Source: Hyphomonadaceae bacterium UBA1001
GTDB lineage: Bacteria; Pseudomonadota; Alphaproteobacteria; Caulobacterales; Aquidulcibacteraceae
Reading direction: 5' to 3'
DNA length: 6,574 bases
Assembly: GCA_002291875.1 (NCBI GenBank)
Contig: DBAV01000265.1
Location: 1-6,574 of the forward strand
A program made the translations under genes and the position numbers. The notes below the pieces were generated by a model. That model saw nothing but the letters and a program-made list of their open reading frames with translations, ran no database searches and was not told the DNA's origin. Shown here one piece after another: positions 5,649 through 6,574 of this stretch (its first letter is position 1; each line of letters opens with the position of its first letter).

Positions 5649-5732
5649 GCGGGCGTGGCGAAACGGTAGACGCAGCGGATTCAAAATCCGCCGTAGCAAT
5701 ACATGTCGGTTCGAGTCCGACCGCCCGCACCA
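5649..5732 (+). tRNA. tRNA-Leu(CAA), intact, CCA encoded
   Basis: The full cloverleaf can be drawn by eye. Acceptor stem is GCGGGCG (5649-5655) with CGCCCGC (5722-5728); the D stem is GCG/CGC. The anticodon stem GCGGA/TCCGC (5675-5679, 5687-5691) closes the loop TTCAAAA, anticodon CAA at 5682-5684, reading the Leu codon UUG. The long variable arm typical of tRNA-Leu contains GTA/TAC around a GCAA tetraloop (5693-5702). The T arm is GTCGG, TTCGAGT, CCGAC, and the discriminator A (5729) is followed by encoded CCA. Variable arm and D arm closely resemble E. coli leuX as I remember it and differ from the broken copy 198 bp upstream, so this is not a simple duplicate. It probably supplies the CAA anticodon lost from the broken copy. 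Confidence 0.95.
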
Positions 5733-5879
5733 CCGCATATTTTGTCGGCTGCTGATGCCCGGAATGGGCTGGTGATGATCGCGAGCACAGCCGCGCGGCC
5801 CATAACGGGTCTGAATCGATCGAAGTGCTCTGGCTTCGGTAGCCGATACCGGTGCGAATTTGCCGCAGGCTCTACCCGT

Positions 5880-5902
5880 CCGTTAAGCGCAATCGTTAAC
5901 GG
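5880..5902. promoter_or_regulatory. Dyad CCGTTAA-N9-TTAACGG, candidate LysR-type operator
   Basis: A perfect 7-bp inverted repeat lies 58 bp upstream of the TTG start of the LysR-type gene. LysR regulators commonly bind interrupted dyads near their own promoter and autoregulate, so this is the best operator candidate in the 227-bp gap 5733-5959. I see no gene or further RNA in that gap and no convincing -35/-10 pair. Confidence 0.45.
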
Positions 5903-5959
5903 CACAGAAACAGCCTCAAGACCATCCTGACCCGCTCTTTCTCTGGAGTTGGAGCTCGC

Positions 5960-6568
5960 TTGGTATCGATCGAGTTCAAGCAATTGCGCTATGCCTTGGC
6001 TGTGCTCGACCACGGCAGCTTCGCGCGCGCTGCCCCGCAACTTGGGCTGGAGACCTCGGCGTTGTGCCGTCGCATCACTGATCTCGAAGTGCGGCTCGGC
6101 GTGCAACTGTTTGAGCGATCTGCGCGCGGTGCGGCCCCGACGCCTGCGGGTTTGGCGTATCTCAAGGAAGCGCGGGAGGTTCTGATGCGGCTCGACCGCG
6201 CGGGCGATCATGCGCGCCGGTCCTCGCGCAACGCCCCGCCGGAGCTGACCGTCGGGTTCATCTGGTCTTTTGCACGCGGCCAGGCGGCACGCGTGATTGC
6301 GGCTTTCGGAAAAGAAGCGCCAGACGTCGTGATTTATCTGGTCGAAGATGGCCCGATGGGGCTTGCTCAGAGGCTGACGCGCGGCGAGATCGACATCTGC
6401 ATCACGGCGACACCCGATCCTTCGGACATCGTGGCGGAACGGATCGGGACGCTCCAACAGCGGCGGCTATGGACCGAGGATCTCTACGCCGTAGCGCCGC
6501 GAGGAACGCCGCTTGAGAGCTGCTCGTGGGACGATCTGGTGGATCGCACGCTGCTGACCTGCCACTGA
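5960..6568 (+). CDS. LysR-type transcriptional regulator, C-terminally short
   Basis: Residues ~4-63 form the winged helix-turn-helix of the LysR family: FKQLRYALAVLDHGSFARAA, then the recognition region TSALCRRITDLEVRLGVQLFER and the wing ending TPAG. A linker helix follows, and the effector-binding domain begins near residue 93 (ELTVGFIWSFARGQ). The second lobe is missing: the frame stops at TGA 6566-6568 after 202 residues, whereas family members have about 290-310. Six bases later the window ends, so a frameshift, nonsense mutation, insertion or assembly edge cannot be told apart. The start is TTG, supported by GGAG five bases upstream and by the position of the DNA-binding domain. Without the second lobe normal inducer response is unlikely, although DNA binding could persist. 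Codon use is less GC-biased than in the genes to the left, for example 33 G+C of 60 at 6301-6360. Confidence 0.85.
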   Translation: MVSIEFKQLRYALAVLDHGSFARAAPQLGLETSALCRRITDLEVRLGVQLFERSARGAAPTPAGLAYLKEAREVLMRLDRAGDHARRSSRNAPPELTVGFIWSFARGQAARVIAAFGKEAPDVVIYLVEDGPMGLAQRLTRGEIDICITATPDPSDIVAERIGTLQQRRLWTEDLYAVAPRGTPLESCSWDDLVDRTLLTCH

Positions 6569-6574
6569 GTTTTT

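Noticed and set aside
5451..5732. A group I intron inside one tRNA-Leu gene
   Set aside because: Such introns do sit in tRNA anticodon loops, but here the downstream tRNA has its own complete 5' half, and I see no conserved group I core elements in the spacer.
5518..5733. Minus-strand frame beginning MVRAVGLEPT
   Set aside because: This is the well-known false protein made by translating the complement of a tRNA-Leu; it covers the intact tRNA.
5703..5930. Plus-strand frame starting MSVRVRPPAPP
   Set aside because: The first residues are the tRNA T arm and CCA end read as protein; the rest has no ribosome site and no recognisable domain.
5681..6457. 258-codon minus-strand frame ending GAGGRTRTD and onward
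   Set aside because: It is antisense to the LysR gene, and its C-terminus is again reverse-strand tRNA translation, a familiar annotation error.
1..6574. CRISPR arrays, rRNA genes or complete insertion sequences
   Set aside because: No regularly spaced repeats, rRNA-like stretches, transposase frames or IS-type terminal inverted repeats were seen.

Overview
The window is high-GC bacterial chromosome with dense, short-gapped genes. The gene content is a TonB/S9-type proteobacterial repertoire, and both tRNA-Leu sequences lack or encode CCA as expected for Proteobacteria. I infer an alphaproteobacterium, most likely Sphingomonadales. That assignment rests on gene style and composition only; there is no marker gene to prove it.

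Left part (1-2967). A lipoprotein-type S9C prolyl oligopeptidase family enzyme (64-2154, minus) has a complete Ser-Asp-His triad. Its stop codon overlaps, as ATGA, the start of a further minus-strand gene that leaves the window at base 1. A 90-bp divergent gap separates it from a 240-residue cytoplasmic Sel1-repeat protein (2245-2967, plus).

Middle part (2964-5236, all minus). Transcription order is a phytanoyl-CoA dioxygenase family Fe(II)/2-oxoglutarate oxygenase, then a family IV (HSL-type) alpha/beta-hydrolase coupled to it by an ATGA overlap, then after 99 bp a SnoaL-like domain protein. The first two are very probably one operon, and the set looks like a small catabolic or tailoring module (hydroxylate, hydrolyse, perhaps isomerise or dehydrate) of unknown substrate. 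The SnoaL gene is visibly poorer in GC, and its stop sits inside the same CTAG as the stop of the convergent Sel1 gene.

Right part (5237-6574). This is the accessory-looking part. At 5451-5489 lies a tRNA-Leu(CAA) that is perfect up to the end of the anticodon loop and then stops making sense. Exactly 198 bp after its start begins an intact tRNA-Leu(CAA) with encoded CCA (5649-5732), whose sequence is clearly different from the broken one and resembles E. coli leuX. The roughly 160 bp between them is near 52% GC in the stretch I counted and carries two 9-bp direct repeats spaced one helical turn apart. The arrangement is what one expects at the edge, or the scar, of an integrative element that used the anticodon loop as its attachment site, with a second same-anticodon tRNA in place to keep UUG decoding. 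No integrase is in the window. Downstream lies a LysR-type regulator with a TTG start that ends at 202 residues, about two thirds of the family length, at the window edge.
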